From positions 1-36,060 of the forward strand of contig CACFLF010000004.1 of NCBI GenBank assembly GCA_902567115.1: a DNA stretch of 36,060 bases, read 5' to 3'. This DNA is from an uncultured Alphaproteobacteria bacterium. Its GTDB lineage: Bacteria > Pseudomonadota > Alphaproteobacteria > Methylaequorales > Methylaequoraceae. The notes beneath the pieces are model-generated. The model had not been told where the DNA came from. It saw only the letters and a program-made list of their open reading frames with translations, and did no database searches. The first letter of the stretch is position 1. Each line of letters opens with the position of its first letter. Made by a program: the position numbers and the translations under genes. Shown piece after piece: positions 1 to 8,009 of this stretch.

Positions 1-413
1 ACTGCTTCCTTGACAGGTTTTCCTAAAAACTTTTCAGCAGTTTCTTTCATTTTTTGCAAAATCATGGCACTTATCTGACTGGGGGAATATTTCTTGTCGT
101 CAATTAAAACCCAAGCATCATCATTCTCACCTGCGACTATTTTGTAAGGCAAAACATCGGAGTCTTTTTTAACTGAGGGATCATCCATTCTTCTACCAAC
201 TAATCTTTTGATGGCAAACAATGTTTTTTCCGGATTCGTTACGGCTTGTCTTTTCGCGGATTGACCTACCAGTTGCTCATTATTTTCAGCAAATGCAACC
301 ATCGAAGGTGTTGTTCGAGAACCTTCCACATTTTCTATAACTTTTGGTTCTTTGCCATCCATGATGGCGACGCATGAATTTGTTGTACCGAGGTCTATGC
401 CTATAACTGTCAT
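1..413 (-). CDS. dnaK: Chaperone protein DnaK (Hsp70), N-terminal part, cut by window edge
   Basis: ATP-dependent Hsp70 chaperone that binds exposed hydrophobic peptides with DnaJ and GrpE. It is missing from the ORF track because it runs off the left edge; I translated it by hand. The protein starts [20 protein letters not shown], the phosphate-1 loop of the Hsp70 ATPase domain, followed by [12 protein letters not shown] and a [10 protein letters not shown] segment, all typical of DnaK. About 137 N-terminal residues are present; the rest of the ATPase domain and the peptide-binding domain lie outside. The ATG at 413 has a good AGGAG ribosome-binding site about eight bases upstream. It is the third gene of hrcA-grpE-dnaK on the minus strand but is separated from grpE by 231 bases, so it probably has its own promoter. 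Confidence 0.97.
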   Translation of the reverse strand, partial: MTVIGIDLGTTNSCVAIMDGKEPKVIENVEGSRTTPSMVAFAENNEQLVGQSAKRQAVTNPEKTLFAIKRLVGRRMDDPSVKKDSDVLPYKIVAGENDDAWVLIDDKKYSPSQISAMILQKMKETAEKFLGKPVKEA

Positions 414-509
414 ATTGTGCTCCTTTTCTTCCTAGTTCTTATGGACAGAATTAACATTTAACCCTAAAAGGCATTAAACATTAATTGTTAATAAAGCTAT
501 ACTTTTTAT

Positions 510-535
510 ATTATAAGTAGCTACTTCAAATCAAG
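510..535 (-). promoter_or_regulatory. Candidate heat-shock (RpoH-type) promoter of dnaK
   Basis: On the minus strand, CTTGATT is followed after 11 bases by CTTATAAT, which resembles the RpoH pattern (CTTGAA-like -35, short spacer, C-rich/TAT -10). The -10 also contains a perfect TATAAT, but a sigma-70 -35 at TTGATT would leave only a 13-base spacer. The predicted start would give a leader of roughly 90 bases before dnaK. The call rests on motif matching in AT-rich DNA. No CIRCE inverted repeat is visible in this spacer, and the remaining bases between grpE and dnaK show nothing else I can name. Confidence 0.4.
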
Positions 536-644
536 AAAAAAAACCAAAAAGTGAGAAAATATGTTATAGATGCTTGTAATTTTGATTGTTTCCTGAGAGA
601 TTGCAAAATTAAAATCCTGCTTTGAAAATTTGGTGTTCAAAAAT

Positions 645-1241
645 TTATTTCTCTTCCTGGTTTTTTCCTGAAGAAACAACAACCATTGCTGGTCTTAAGA
701 GTCGTTCTCCTATCATAAAACCTTTTGCTAACTCTTCAATTATTGTTCCCTCCGGTTTATCACTATTCTTTTTGGAAACTGCTTGGTGTATTTCTGGGTT
801 AAACTTCTTCTCCAGTGATTCAAAACGAACAACACCATTTCTTTCAAAAATCTCATAGATTTCTTTTTCAACTGCTTCAAGGCCTATAACAAGATTTTTT
901 AACATTACGTTTTCCCCTAAATTTTGTCTCGGTATTGAACTAAGGGCCCTTTGAAAGTTGTCAGTCACACTTAATAATTCCGTAGAAAAATTTCTTATTG
1001 CATACTTTAAATTTTCTTGAGACTCCTTGTCGTGCCTTTTTCGCAAGTTTTCATTTTCAGCTAACTCTCTAAGGAGCTTGTCTTCAGCTTCTTTTAGTTT
1101 AATTTTCAAATCTGCAATAACTTTTTGATTGTTAGCTTCAGAGCTGTGTTGATTTTTAGAAGTTTTTCCTTCTTTTTTTAATTCTTTTTTGTCAAATGTT
1201 TTGTCCATTTTTTTTTCATTTTCTGTAGTGGATTTTTTCAT
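645..1241 (-). CDS. grpE: Nucleotide exchange factor GrpE
   Basis: GrpE is the nucleotide exchange factor that releases ADP from DnaK. The 198-residue protein has a lysine-rich N-terminus, a long charged helix (about residues 40-80) for dimerisation, and a C-terminal beta domain carrying the family signature FNPEIHQAV, then GTIIEELAKGF and LLRPAMVVVS. Length is normal for the family. The start at 1241 is supported by a very strong AAGGAGG site six bases upstream; a second in-frame Met at residue 12 has no such support. It lies 20 bases after hrcA and upstream of dnaK, so hrcA and grpE are probably co-transcribed. Confidence 0.97.
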   Translation of the reverse strand: MKKSTTENEKKMDKTFDKKELKKEGKTSKNQHSSEANNQKVIADLKIKLKEAEDKLLRELAENENLRKRHDKESQENLKYAIRNFSTELLSVTDNFQRALSSIPRQNLGENVMLKNLVIGLEAVEKEIYEIFERNGVVRFESLEKKFNPEIHQAVSKKNSDKPEGTIIEELAKGFMIGERLLRPAMVVVSSGKNQEEK

Positions 1242-1261
1242 ATTGCCTCCTTAAAGTTGTA

Positions 1262-2362
1262 TTATTTAATCTCAAATTTTTCACCGATTAATTTTGCAGT
1301 ATAATCAACTACAGGAATAATCTTAGCATAATTTATTCTCATGGGACCTATTACTCCTATGGCTCCAATTATTTCTTTTTTTTTATTTTTAAAGGGGCTA
1401 ATAATTGTCGAACATCCAGTTAGACCAAACAAATTGTTTTCGGAGCCAATAAAGATTTGTAGTCCCTCTGCTTGAAGTGTTTCATCTATGACACCAACAA
1501 GATTTTTTTTATTCTCTAACTTTTCAATTAATAATCTTACATCTTCAAGTTGCTCCATCACTTTTACATCATCTAATAGTTTCGACGTGCCCGTTACAAT
1601 TAATTTATTTTTTTTGCTTGCATCGTCCCAGCATGCGAATCCTTGGTCAATAAGGTTTTTGGTAACTTTATCTATAGTTCTTCTGTCATTTTTAATTTGT
1701 GAGCTTATAATTTCTCTACTTTCCTTCAGAGTTTTTCCCTTTATAATTGAATTTAAATAATTTGTTGTTTCTATTAACAATGAGGAAGGCAATCCTTTGG
1801 GCACCTCAATAATTCTATTTTCAATTATTCCAGAGTCTGTTACCAAAATAACAAGAGCTTTTTCATTGCTTACTGGTACAAACTCAATGTGTTTTATATA
1901 ACCCTCTAACTTTGGGGCTAAAACTATTCCTGCACAGTCTAATAAGCCTGATAATAAAGAACTCGTTTCACTAAACATTTCCTCTACGTTCTGAGTTTGA
2001 TTGTTTATTACCTTTTGTATTTCTGTACATTGATTATTGGTTATTCTCCCAACCTGTAACAAACCATCAACAAAAAATCTCAAACCTAAATCTGTTGGAA
2101 CCCTTCCTGAGGATGTATGATTGGCTCTTAAAAGTCCAGCCTCTTGCAAATCAAACATTACATTTCTGACTGACGCCGCTGAAAGCTTTTCTCCCATTTT
2201 AATTGATAATTTTCTTGAACCAACAGGTTTTCCATCCTTTAAAAAGTCATTCACAATCAACTTAAATATCTGCTTTGATCTTTGGTCTAAATCAAAAATA
2301 TATGACTTTTTAACATCAATTGTTTTTTTTTTTAATAATTTGGGATTGTTTTTCTTTGTCAT
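1262..2362 (-). CDS. hrcA: Heat-inducible transcription repressor HrcA
   Basis: HrcA represses heat-shock genes by binding CIRCE inverted repeats and depends on GroEL for activity. The 366-residue protein has the N-terminal winged-helix domain (DGKPVGSRKLS, AASVRNVMFDLQEAGLL, SSGRVPTDLGLRFFVD), followed by the GAF-like and dimerisation regions and a C-terminal GAIGVIGPMRINY motif. It is slightly longer than usual (about 340-350 residues) because of a lysine-rich N-terminal extension. It heads hrcA-grpE and is divergent from rph, with 42 bases between the start codons. No CIRCE element (TTAGCACTC-N9-GAGTGCTAA) is visible upstream of hrcA or dnaK, so its operator is probably elsewhere, for example at groESL. 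Confidence 0.96.
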   Translation of the reverse strand: MTKKNNPKLLKKKTIDVKKSYIFDLDQRSKQIFKLIVNDFLKDGKPVGSRKLSIKMGEKLSAASVRNVMFDLQEAGLLRANHTSSGRVPTDLGLRFFVDGLLQVGRITNNQCTEIQKVINNQTQNVEEMFSETSSLLSGLLDCAGIVLAPKLEGYIKHIEFVPVSNEKALVILVTDSGIIENRIIEVPKGLPSSLLIETTNYLNSIIKGKTLKESREIISSQIKNDRRTIDKVTKNLIDQGFACWDDASKKNKLIVTGTSKLLDDVKVMEQLEDVRLLIEKLENKKNLVGVIDETLQAEGLQIFIGSENNLFGLTGCSTIISPFKNKKKEIIGAIGVIGPMRINYAKIIPVVDYTAKLIGEKFEIK

Positions 2363-2404
2363 ACTTATTAAAAATACATAACTTCAACTAAGGTATATTT
2401 TGAC

Positions 2405-3121
2405 GTGCGAAAATTCAATAGGAAAAATCATGAATCGAGAAAGATTTCCATAGAGGTTGACATAAATAAAAATGCAGACGGTTCATGTATTATTTGTTAT
2501 GGCTTGACAAAAGTGATATGCACGGCGAGCATCGATGAAGACGTCCCAAAATGGTTGAGAGAAAAAAAAACCGGATGGATCACAGCGGAGTACGGAATGC
2601 TTCCAGGATCAACTAATTCAAGAAATAAGAGAGAATCAAAGGTTGGCAAACAATCTGGAAGAACTGTTGAAATACAAAGATTAATAGGAAGGTCCTTAAG
2701 ATCAGTTGTAGACTTGGAAAAACTAATGGGATACCAAATTATTGTTGATTGTGACGTTCTTCAAGCAGATGGTGGAACCAGAACTGCAAGCATAACTGGC
2801 GGTTATGTAGCTTTATGTTTAGCTATAAAAAAGTTTGTACAAAAGGGTTTAATAAAAAAAAATCCAATAAAGGATTTTGTTGCTGCTATTTCCTGTGGAA
2901 TAGTAAACGAAAAAATTTTAGTTGATCTTGATTATGATGAAGATTCAGCGGCTCAAGTCGATGCAAATTTTGTTTTATCGAAAGAATCGGGTTTTTCAGA
3001 AATTCAAATATCCGGCGAGGAAAATACATTTAATTTGAATTCTGTAACGGAGATGATTGATAAGACTGAAAAATCTATGAAAAATATTTTTAAAATTCAA
3101 AAAGATGCGATTAAATCATAA
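2405..3121 (+). CDS. rph: Ribonuclease PH
   Basis: Phosphorolytic 3'-to-5' exoribonuclease that trims tRNA and other RNA 3' ends. The 238-residue length is normal. Family features are visible: WITAEYGMLPGST, SGRTVEIQRLIGRSLRSVVD, and the catalytic-region DCDVLQADGGTRTASITGGYVAL. The start is GTG at 2405 and gives the expected N-terminus, although the usual MRPxGR is replaced by MRKFNRK. It is divergent from hrcA and overlaps rdgB downstream by 17 bases, so the two are translationally linked. The hrcA/rph-rdgB arrangement is common in alphaproteobacteria. Confidence 0.97.
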   Translation: MRKFNRKNHESRKISIEVDINKNADGSCIICYGLTKVICTASIDEDVPKWLREKKTGWITAEYGMLPGSTNSRNKRESKVGKQSGRTVEIQRLIGRSLRSVVDLEKLMGYQIIVDCDVLQADGGTRTASITGGYVALCLAIKKFVQKGLIKKNPIKDFVAAISCGIVNEKILVDLDYDEDSAAQVDANFVLSKESGFSEIQISGEENTFNLNSVTEMIDKTEKSMKNIFKIQKDAIKS

Positions 3122-3716
3122 ATTTTGCGTGGGCGACAAAATTGTAATAGCAAGCCACAATGAAGGAAAAATTAATGAATTTAAAACACTTCTTGCTGAT
3201 TACAACTTACAGATAATAACCTCAAATGATATCGGAATTAAAGATGTTAAAGAGACAGGAAAGTCTTTCCAGGAAAATTCATTAATTAAGGTTAAAAGTA
3301 TTCCTGAAGAGTATATTGCGATATCTGATGACTCTGGGTTGAGTGTGACTAGTCTGGGAGGTAGGCCAGGAATATACTCATCAAGATTTCAAAAAAATTG
3401 TGGTGGATGGTTCGAAGCAATGGAAAGGCTATATTCAGAGGTTAAAGCAAAAAAAAATAAAGATTTTTCAGCAAAATTTACATGTTGTCTTTCTATAAAA
3501 TTTTCTAAGGATTTAATTTATTCATATAATGGTGAAGTTAAAGGGAAAATAGTCTGGCCACCTAAGGGAACAAACGGCTTCGGTTATGACCCATTTTTTC
3601 TTCCTGACGGTTACAAAAAGACTTTTGCCGAAATGGCACATTCCGACAAAATATTTATTGACCATAGAAGTATTGCTCTTAAAAAACTAATCAAATTACA
3701 TTTAAGCGACAGTTAA
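3105..3716 (+). CDS. rdgB: XTP/dITP pyrophosphatase (non-canonical purine NTP hydrolase)
   Basis: Hydrolyses XTP, dITP and ITP to monophosphates, which keeps deaminated purines out of nucleic acids. The 203-residue protein has the N-terminal substrate loop (IASHNEGKINEF), the metal-site region DDSGLSVTSLGGRPGIYSSRF, and the C-terminal signature GFGYDPFFLPDG with FAEM and HRSIAL. It starts inside the end of rph (17-base overlap). Its last 26 bases overlap in antiparallel fashion the 3' end of the lipoprotein gene on the other strand. No terminator is possible between the two. Confidence 0.96.
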   Translation: MRLNHKFCVGDKIVIASHNEGKINEFKTLLADYNLQIITSNDIGIKDVKETGKSFQENSLIKVKSIPEEYIAISDDSGLSVTSLGGRPGIYSSRFQKNCGGWFEAMERLYSEVKAKKNKDFSAKFTCCLSIKFSKDLIYSYNGEVKGKIVWPPKGTNGFGYDPFFLPDGYKKTFAEMAHSDKIFIDHRSIALKKLIKLHLSDS

Positions 3717-5559
3717 AAACCTCTTCAGTTTTTTTATTCTTTTTTATTCTTTTAAGGTAGATTTCTCGTTGCAAAAAACCTGATTTAATTTTACTTTTCG
3801 TAAATTCGCCGTTAAAGACAGAATTTGTTTTGTCTTTTTCGCTCATTATTTTGTAGCTTTCAACTAAATCTAAAAGATCATGCATATGGTAATTAAATGA
3901 CATTGGGTCTTTAGAAAAAACGTTTTTGAAATTTTGAATAAATTCCTCATCCTTATATTTTAAACTTGAAGCATAAAATGTCCCTTTGAATAAGTTGTCT
4001 TTTTTATTAGTATCCTCCCATAAACTAGTACCATAAATGTTAGAGTTTTCAGAGTTAATGTCATAGAAAGCTAAATGAGATAAAATCTCAAGAAGTCTAT
4101 CTCCCTCTGATGCAATAATTATTGAATCAAAAGGGGATCCAAGTGTTAACATCCTTTCTAGAGATTTAATTTCACTATTTTTAAATTCTTCATTCAAGTC
4201 GCTATTATTTTTAATTTTCATTATTTCATTTTCTAATTGCAGTTTCCTCTCATTAAATCGACTAATTTTTTTTACGTTATCATTTAAATCAGTATTTCCA
4301 TCTACCTCTAAAAAGTCGATATTAATCCCCAGCATACCAAAATCATTTACGTAGTTTAAAAAACTGTTTCTGATTACATACCCGTATTTATCGGCATGAT
4401 GAATCAGTAAAACATCTTTGCTATCATTTTTAGCAATATGTTTTGTTATACAAGATATTTGATCATTAGGATTTTGTCCCGAGACAATTATGTTTTCAGA
4501 TACATTATTTAAATCAGGAGAGAGGCTAAAAAAAGTTAACCTTTTTTTATTTTTGAAATGTTCTTTTACCTCTCTTGTTTCATCAGAAAAAATGGGGCCT
4601 ATGAAAGTTTTCACATTATTTGTTATCCCTTGTTCTGCAGCATTGACTGCTCCTCTTGCTGTGCCTTTAGTGTCAAAAATTTTAAAATTTAGTTGATTAG
4701 GTCTAAGTAGCATACTGTATCTTAAAGAATTTATAACTAAATTGCCTGCTGCACTTTTCTCGCCAGTTAATGGCAGGAGCAAACCTACTAAATTATCTTT
4801 TTCTATTTTTTTTTCTTTCAATTCTGGTTTCTTAAGATTTAAAAATGCATAACCAGAAGTTTTCTTTTCTGATTCGTTTGCTTCATAATCATCTCTATTA
4901 TCCGTAAAACTTTCATCCTCAATTTCTTCGGCTGCAATCTCTGGGTCTTCAAAATCTTGACTTATAAAAACGTTGGAAAACGAATCTCTATCAACAGAGT
5001 CTTTATCGTTGATATCCCCTGAGCTAACTTCACTGAGTTGAGAGATTTTATTTTCTTTCTTTTTATCAGCTTCCATTTCGATTTTTTGAATAGTCGAACT
5101 ATTTGAAGATTTTTTATCGTCAAAACCTTCTTCATCATCAACAAAAAATTTAGTAAAAAATGAAACTATCTTACTTTCCGTGTCTCTAGTTTGTCCCATT
5201 TCTTTGATACGTAAAACTCTACTCTCGTTTGAGTTTTTTTTATCTAAAGTTTCTTCTTTCTTTATTTTGTCTTCATTTAATTCAAATGACATTTGATCTT
5301 TCTGAACTTCTTTTTTACTTTGTTCTAATTGTTCTACAGTTGAAGATTCTTTAACCTCTTTTTTTTTAATATCTAAGGGTTCAGAAACTTTCTCTTCTTC
5401 TTCATAATCTTTTTCTACTTCATCAGTTTCTGAAAAAAGTTTCTCTTTAAGAATGCTTACGGATTGATTGATTTGGCAGCCCGACACAATAAAGAGTACT
5501 AAAAATAAAAATAATCTTAAATTACACAGATTAGATATCTTCGTATATGATGCTTTCAT
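3691..5559 (-). CDS. Lipoprotein with long charged linker and C-terminal periplasmic-binding fold (penicillin-binding protein activator, LpoA/LppC-like)
   Basis: A lipoprotein signal (LFLFLVLFIVSGC) places an acylated Cys at residue 28 of the ATG-started protein. It is followed by about 225 residues extremely rich in E, K, D and S with no obvious fold, then a type-1 periplasmic-binding domain starting at NLVGLLLPLTG and including KTFIGPIFSDETREV and DVLLIHHADKYG. This layout matches the LpoA/LppC penicillin-binding-protein activator family of alphaproteobacteria; a branched-chain amino-acid receptor is less likely because no transporter genes are nearby. The track begins at a TTG two codons upstream; I prefer the ATG at 5559. 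That ATG overlaps the divergent lolA start on a shared CATG. The 3' end overlaps rdgB by 26 bases. Confidence 0.75.
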   Translation of the reverse strand: MKASYTKISNLCNLRLFLFLVLFIVSGCQINQSVSILKEKLFSETDEVEKDYEEEEKVSEPLDIKKKEVKESSTVEQLEQSKKEVQKDQMSFELNEDKIKKEETLDKKNSNESRVLRIKEMGQTRDTESKIVSFFTKFFVDDEEGFDDKKSSNSSTIQKIEMEADKKKENKISQLSEVSSGDINDKDSVDRDSFSNVFISQDFEDPEIAAEEIEDESFTDNRDDYEANESEKKTSGYAFLNLKKPELKEKKIEKDNLVGLLLPLTGEKSAAGNLVINSLRYSMLLRPNQLNFKIFDTKGTARGAVNAAEQGITNNVKTFIGPIFSDETREVKEHFKNKKRLTFFSLSPDLNNVSENIIVSGQNPNDQISCITKHIAKNDSKDVLLIHHADKYGYVIRNSFLNYVNDFGMLGINIDFLEVDGNTDLNDNVKKISRFNERKLQLENEIMKIKNNSDLNEEFKNSEIKSLERMLTLGSPFDSIIIASEGDRLLEILSHLAFYDINSENSNIYGTSLWEDTNKKDNLFKGTFYASSLKYKDEEFIQNFKNVFSKDPMSFNYHMHDLLDLVESYKIMSEKDKTNSVFNGEFTKSKIKSGFLQREIYLKRIKKNKKTEEVFNCRLNVI

Positions 5560-6157
5560 GTTCAAAAAAATAACTCTAATAATTGTTATTTATATATTTA
5601 TACATAACAAAGCTTTTAGCAATATAAATAGAGATAGAATTCTAAATTATCTAGAGAGTTTTTCTTCCTTAAGCTCAAAATTTATTCAAATTAATAATAA
5701 TGGAGACATATTGTCCGGCAAAATCTTTGTGTCTCGTCCAGGCAAGTTTAGAATCGAGTATGAACAAATTCCTCTTCTATTAATTTCAGACTCCAAACGT
5801 CTAGCTTCTGTAAATAAGGATCTCAAAAGCATAAACTTTCACAGGAAAAATGAAAATCCGCTTAGTATTCTTCTTTTTAAGAAATTAGATATGAATGAAG
5901 TTAAAATATTAAAATTAATTGAAAATGAAAGTACATTGTTAGTAGAGATTTCGAGCACTAATTTTGAAGACAAAGGTATTATTGAAATTTTATTTGAGAC
6001 TAAACCTTTTAGAATGAAGAAATGGACTGTGTTTAAAACAGATAAAACAAAAACAGAAGTATTTTTTGATAACCTCCAACTAAATAAAAACTTGCCTTCA
6101 AAACTATTCAACATCGAATTAGAAGATCCAAGAAATATTCCATTTCAAATATACTAA
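5558..6157 (+). CDS. lolA: Outer-membrane lipoprotein carrier protein LolA
   Basis: Periplasmic shuttle that carries lipoproteins from LolCDE at the inner membrane to the outer membrane. With the ATG at 5558 the protein is 199 residues. It begins with a signal peptide (MFKKITLIIVIYIFIHNKAFS), followed by LolA-family features: FSSLSSKFIQ, a GKIFVSRPGKFRIEYE strand and repeated beta-strand pairs ending in PFQIY. The track extends 30 residues further upstream (start 5468), but that part has no signal-peptide logic and lies wholly inside the divergent lipoprotein gene. The start shares CATG with that gene. The stop shares the bases CTAA with the convergent response-regulator gene. Confidence 0.88.
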   Translation: MFKKITLIIVIYIFIHNKAFSNINRDRILNYLESFSSLSSKFIQINNNGDILSGKIFVSRPGKFRIEYEQIPLLLISDSKRLASVNKDLKSINFHRKNENPLSILLFKKLDMNEVKILKLIENESTLLVEISSTNFEDKGIIEILFETKPFRMKKWTVFKTDKTKTEVFFDNLQLNKNLPSKLFNIELEDPRNIPFQIY

Positions 6158-6816
6158 CCACGGTTTAAATAATACTTTTTATTAATCTGAATTAAAGTTC
6201 TTGGTTGATTGGGGTCATCTTCGATTTTTTTTCTAAGCCTGTATATTAGTGATTCCATGGTGTGTGTTTCTAATTTTGCGACATGCTCCCAAACATTCTT
6301 AAGAATTTCATTTTTGGTACAACCATCATTTTTGTTTAAAATAAAGTTTATAAGTTTGTTTTCGAGATCAGTAAGTTTTATGGAGTCTCCATTTGTGTCA
6401 TTTATCAATTTAGCATTATGATGATCATACAGCTTATTTCCAAATTTTACGTTCAACTTTTCCTCACTAAAAGTTTTTTCTAAAGTTTTAATGTATCTTA
6501 GTAAATCATTAAACATTAAAGGATGATTCAATGTCTTAAAATTAAAGTTTTCTGTTGGAGGTTTGATTTTTTTATTCATAATAAATATACAATTTGAGCT
6601 ATTTTGATTTTTCTTTAAAAGAGAAGTAATATTACGTAGTTCATTTTCTGAAGTAATTTCAAATATTATTATTGAATTTTGAAAGTTTGACTTTTTGAGA
6701 GATTTGAAATCTTTTTCTAAATTAATTTTAAAACCTTCTTTTTTTAAAAGTTTTTGAAGTTCAAAAAAGAGTAAATTTCTTTTAAAAATAGCTATAAGAT
6801 TTTTAACTTTTGTCAT
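6154..6816 (-). CDS. OmpR-type winged-helix regulator with degenerate receiver domain
   Basis: The C-terminal half (about residues 145-217) is a clear OmpR/PhoB winged-helix DNA-binding domain: LTDLENKLINFIL, ILKNVWEH, THTMESLIYRLRKKIEDD, then a wing ending in KKYYL. The N-terminal half has receiver-like alternating strands and helices, but its signalling residues are gone. There is no acidic pair after the first strand (IAIFKRN), the phospho-acceptor position reads IIIFEI (Glu 53), and the conserved switch Lys is replaced in NHPL. It is therefore probably an orphan regulator that works without phosphorylation. No histidine kinase is nearby. It starts 12 bases from a divergent YkuD gene, so it could control that gene; this last point is inference. 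Confidence 0.85.
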   Translation of the reverse strand: MTKVKNLIAIFKRNLLFFELQKLLKKEGFKINLEKDFKSLKKSNFQNSIIIFEITSENELRNITSLLKKNQNSSNCIFIMNKKIKPPTENFNFKTLNHPLMFNDLLRYIKTLEKTFSEEKLNVKFGNKLYDHHNAKLINDTNGDSIKLTDLENKLINFILNKNDGCTKNEILKNVWEHVAKLETHTMESLIYRLRKKIEDDPNQPRTLIQINKKYYLNRG

Positions 6817-6828
6817 ATTCTTTTTATA

Positions 6829-7338
6829 GTGGCAAATCTAAAAGTTTTTAAAACAAAAAAAATAAATATTGGCGTATTAGTTTATGATAATATTCAGAGC
6901 AAATGCTTTGTGGGGTCAAGTGGTATCGGAAAAAAAACACGTGAAGGAGATAAAGTTACCCCAATAGGAACTTTTGTTTTTTCGGAAGTTTACTATCGCC
7001 CAGATAAGGTGAAATATTTAAAAACTTGCCTTCCATTAAAAAAGATTAATAAAAGCTCTTTTTGGTGCGTTGATCCAAAAAGCAGATTTTATAACAGCTT
7101 TCAGACAAAAAAAAATTACGTATGCGAAGACCTTTACAGAGATGACGATCTTTATGACATATTCATTACATTTAATTACAACTTAGGTAAGATTAAAAAA
7201 TTTAAGGGTAGTGCAATTTTTTTGCACTGTAGTGATACGTCCAAAGACTACACAGATGGTTGCATTGCGCTAGAGAAAGAAATACTTCTGAAACTTCTTC
7301 ATTCAATTAAATCTTATTCAAAATTATTAATTCTTTAA
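6829..7338 (+). CDS. YkuD-fold L,D-transpeptidase-family protein without signal peptide
   Basis: The 169-residue protein carries the YkuD catalytic motif: His 133 in IFLHCSD and Cys 145 in YTDGCIAL, with the upstream TPIGTFVF strand typical of the COG3786 group. YkuD enzymes form or cleave L,D bonds in peptidoglycan peptides. The GTG start at 6829 gives an N-terminus (MANLKVFKTKK) with no signal peptide or membrane helix, and no in-frame upstream start would add one. It is therefore predicted to be cytoplasmic and could be an L,D-carboxypeptidase in murein recycling rather than a cross-linking enzyme; that is inference. It is divergent from the response regulator and shares TTAA at its stop with yggS. 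Confidence 0.85.
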   Translation: MANLKVFKTKKINIGVLVYDNIQSKCFVGSSGIGKKTREGDKVTPIGTFVFSEVYYRPDKVKYLKTCLPLKKINKSSFWCVDPKSRFYNSFQTKKNYVCEDLYRDDDLYDIFITFNYNLGKIKKFKGSAIFLHCSDTSKDYTDGCIALEKEILLKLLHSIKSYSKLLIL

Positions 7339-8009
7339 TTTCTCTCGCCAAAAATCCCAGTTCCAACTCTTACGAAAGTTGCTCCATGTTCAATTGCTGA
7401 TTCAAAATCATTAGACATTCCCATGCTTGCATGCATAAGGTTTAGCTGGTCGCATAAATTTCTTAGTTTTTTAAAAAAAGGAGCGGGTGGTTCACCAAGT
7501 GGAGGAATGCACATCAATCCTATGATGTTTAGTTTAAGATCATTTGAACACCATTTAAAAAACTGTTGTGCCAGGTTTTCTTCTATTCCACTTTTCTGTT
7601 TTTCACCTCCAATGTTGACTTGAATAAAGAATTTTTTTTTTAAATCTGTTTTCTCGCCTAAATATTTATTTAATTTCAAAGCTATTTTCTCTCTATCAAC
7701 AGTCTGAATTACATCAAAGATATCTAAAGCTAAACTAGCTTTATTTGATTGAAGAGGCCCTATAAGATGTAATTCAATTTTCTTTTCAGAGTTTTCCCTC
7801 TTAAGGTCCATCCATTTTAATTGAGCTTCTTGAACTTTATTTTCTCCAAAAAGTTTGTGACCTTTATTGATTAAAATTTGAATTATCTCTTTTGGAAACT
7901 GCTTAGAAACGGCTATTAACTTAGTTTCACAATATTTTCTATCTAAATTTCCATTGCAAAAGCGTATTTGTTTCAAAATTTCATCATAATTTGATAATAT
8001 TTTATTCAT
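7335..8009 (-). CDS. yggS: Pyridoxal phosphate homeostasis protein YggS (PLPBP/PROSC family)
   Basis: PLP-binding, alanine-racemase-like barrel protein that buffers vitamin B6 and affects amino-acid and CoA metabolism. At 224 residues it has normal length. The PLP lysine is Lys 36 in LIAVSKQF. Further family motifs are LFGENKVQEAQ, LHLIGPLQSNK, QVNIGGEKQKSG, GLMCIPP and MGMSNDFESAIEHGATFVRVGTGIFG. It is convergent with the YkuD gene (4-base stop overlap) and divergent from the ThiE-like gene, with which it shares CATG at the start. A yggS gene near leuS is common in alphaproteobacteria. Confidence 0.96.
   Translation of the reverse strand: MNKILSNYDEILKQIRFCNGNLDRKYCETKLIAVSKQFPKEIIQILINKGHKLFGENKVQEAQLKWMDLKRENSEKKIELHLIGPLQSNKASLALDIFDVIQTVDREKIALKLNKYLGEKTDLKKKFFIQVNIGGEKQKSGIEENLAQQFFKWCSNDLKLNIIGLMCIPPLGEPPAPFFKKLRNLCDQLNLMHASMGMSNDFESAIEHGATFVRVGTGIFGERN

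Noticed and set aside
2363-2404. Search for CIRCE in the hrcA-rph divergent spacer
   Set aside because: No inverted repeat resembling TTAGCACTC/GAGTGCTAA is present.
5468-5557. 30-residue upstream extension of LolA in the ORF track
   Set aside because: Places 30 residues before an otherwise normal signal peptide and lies wholly inside the divergent lipoprotein gene.
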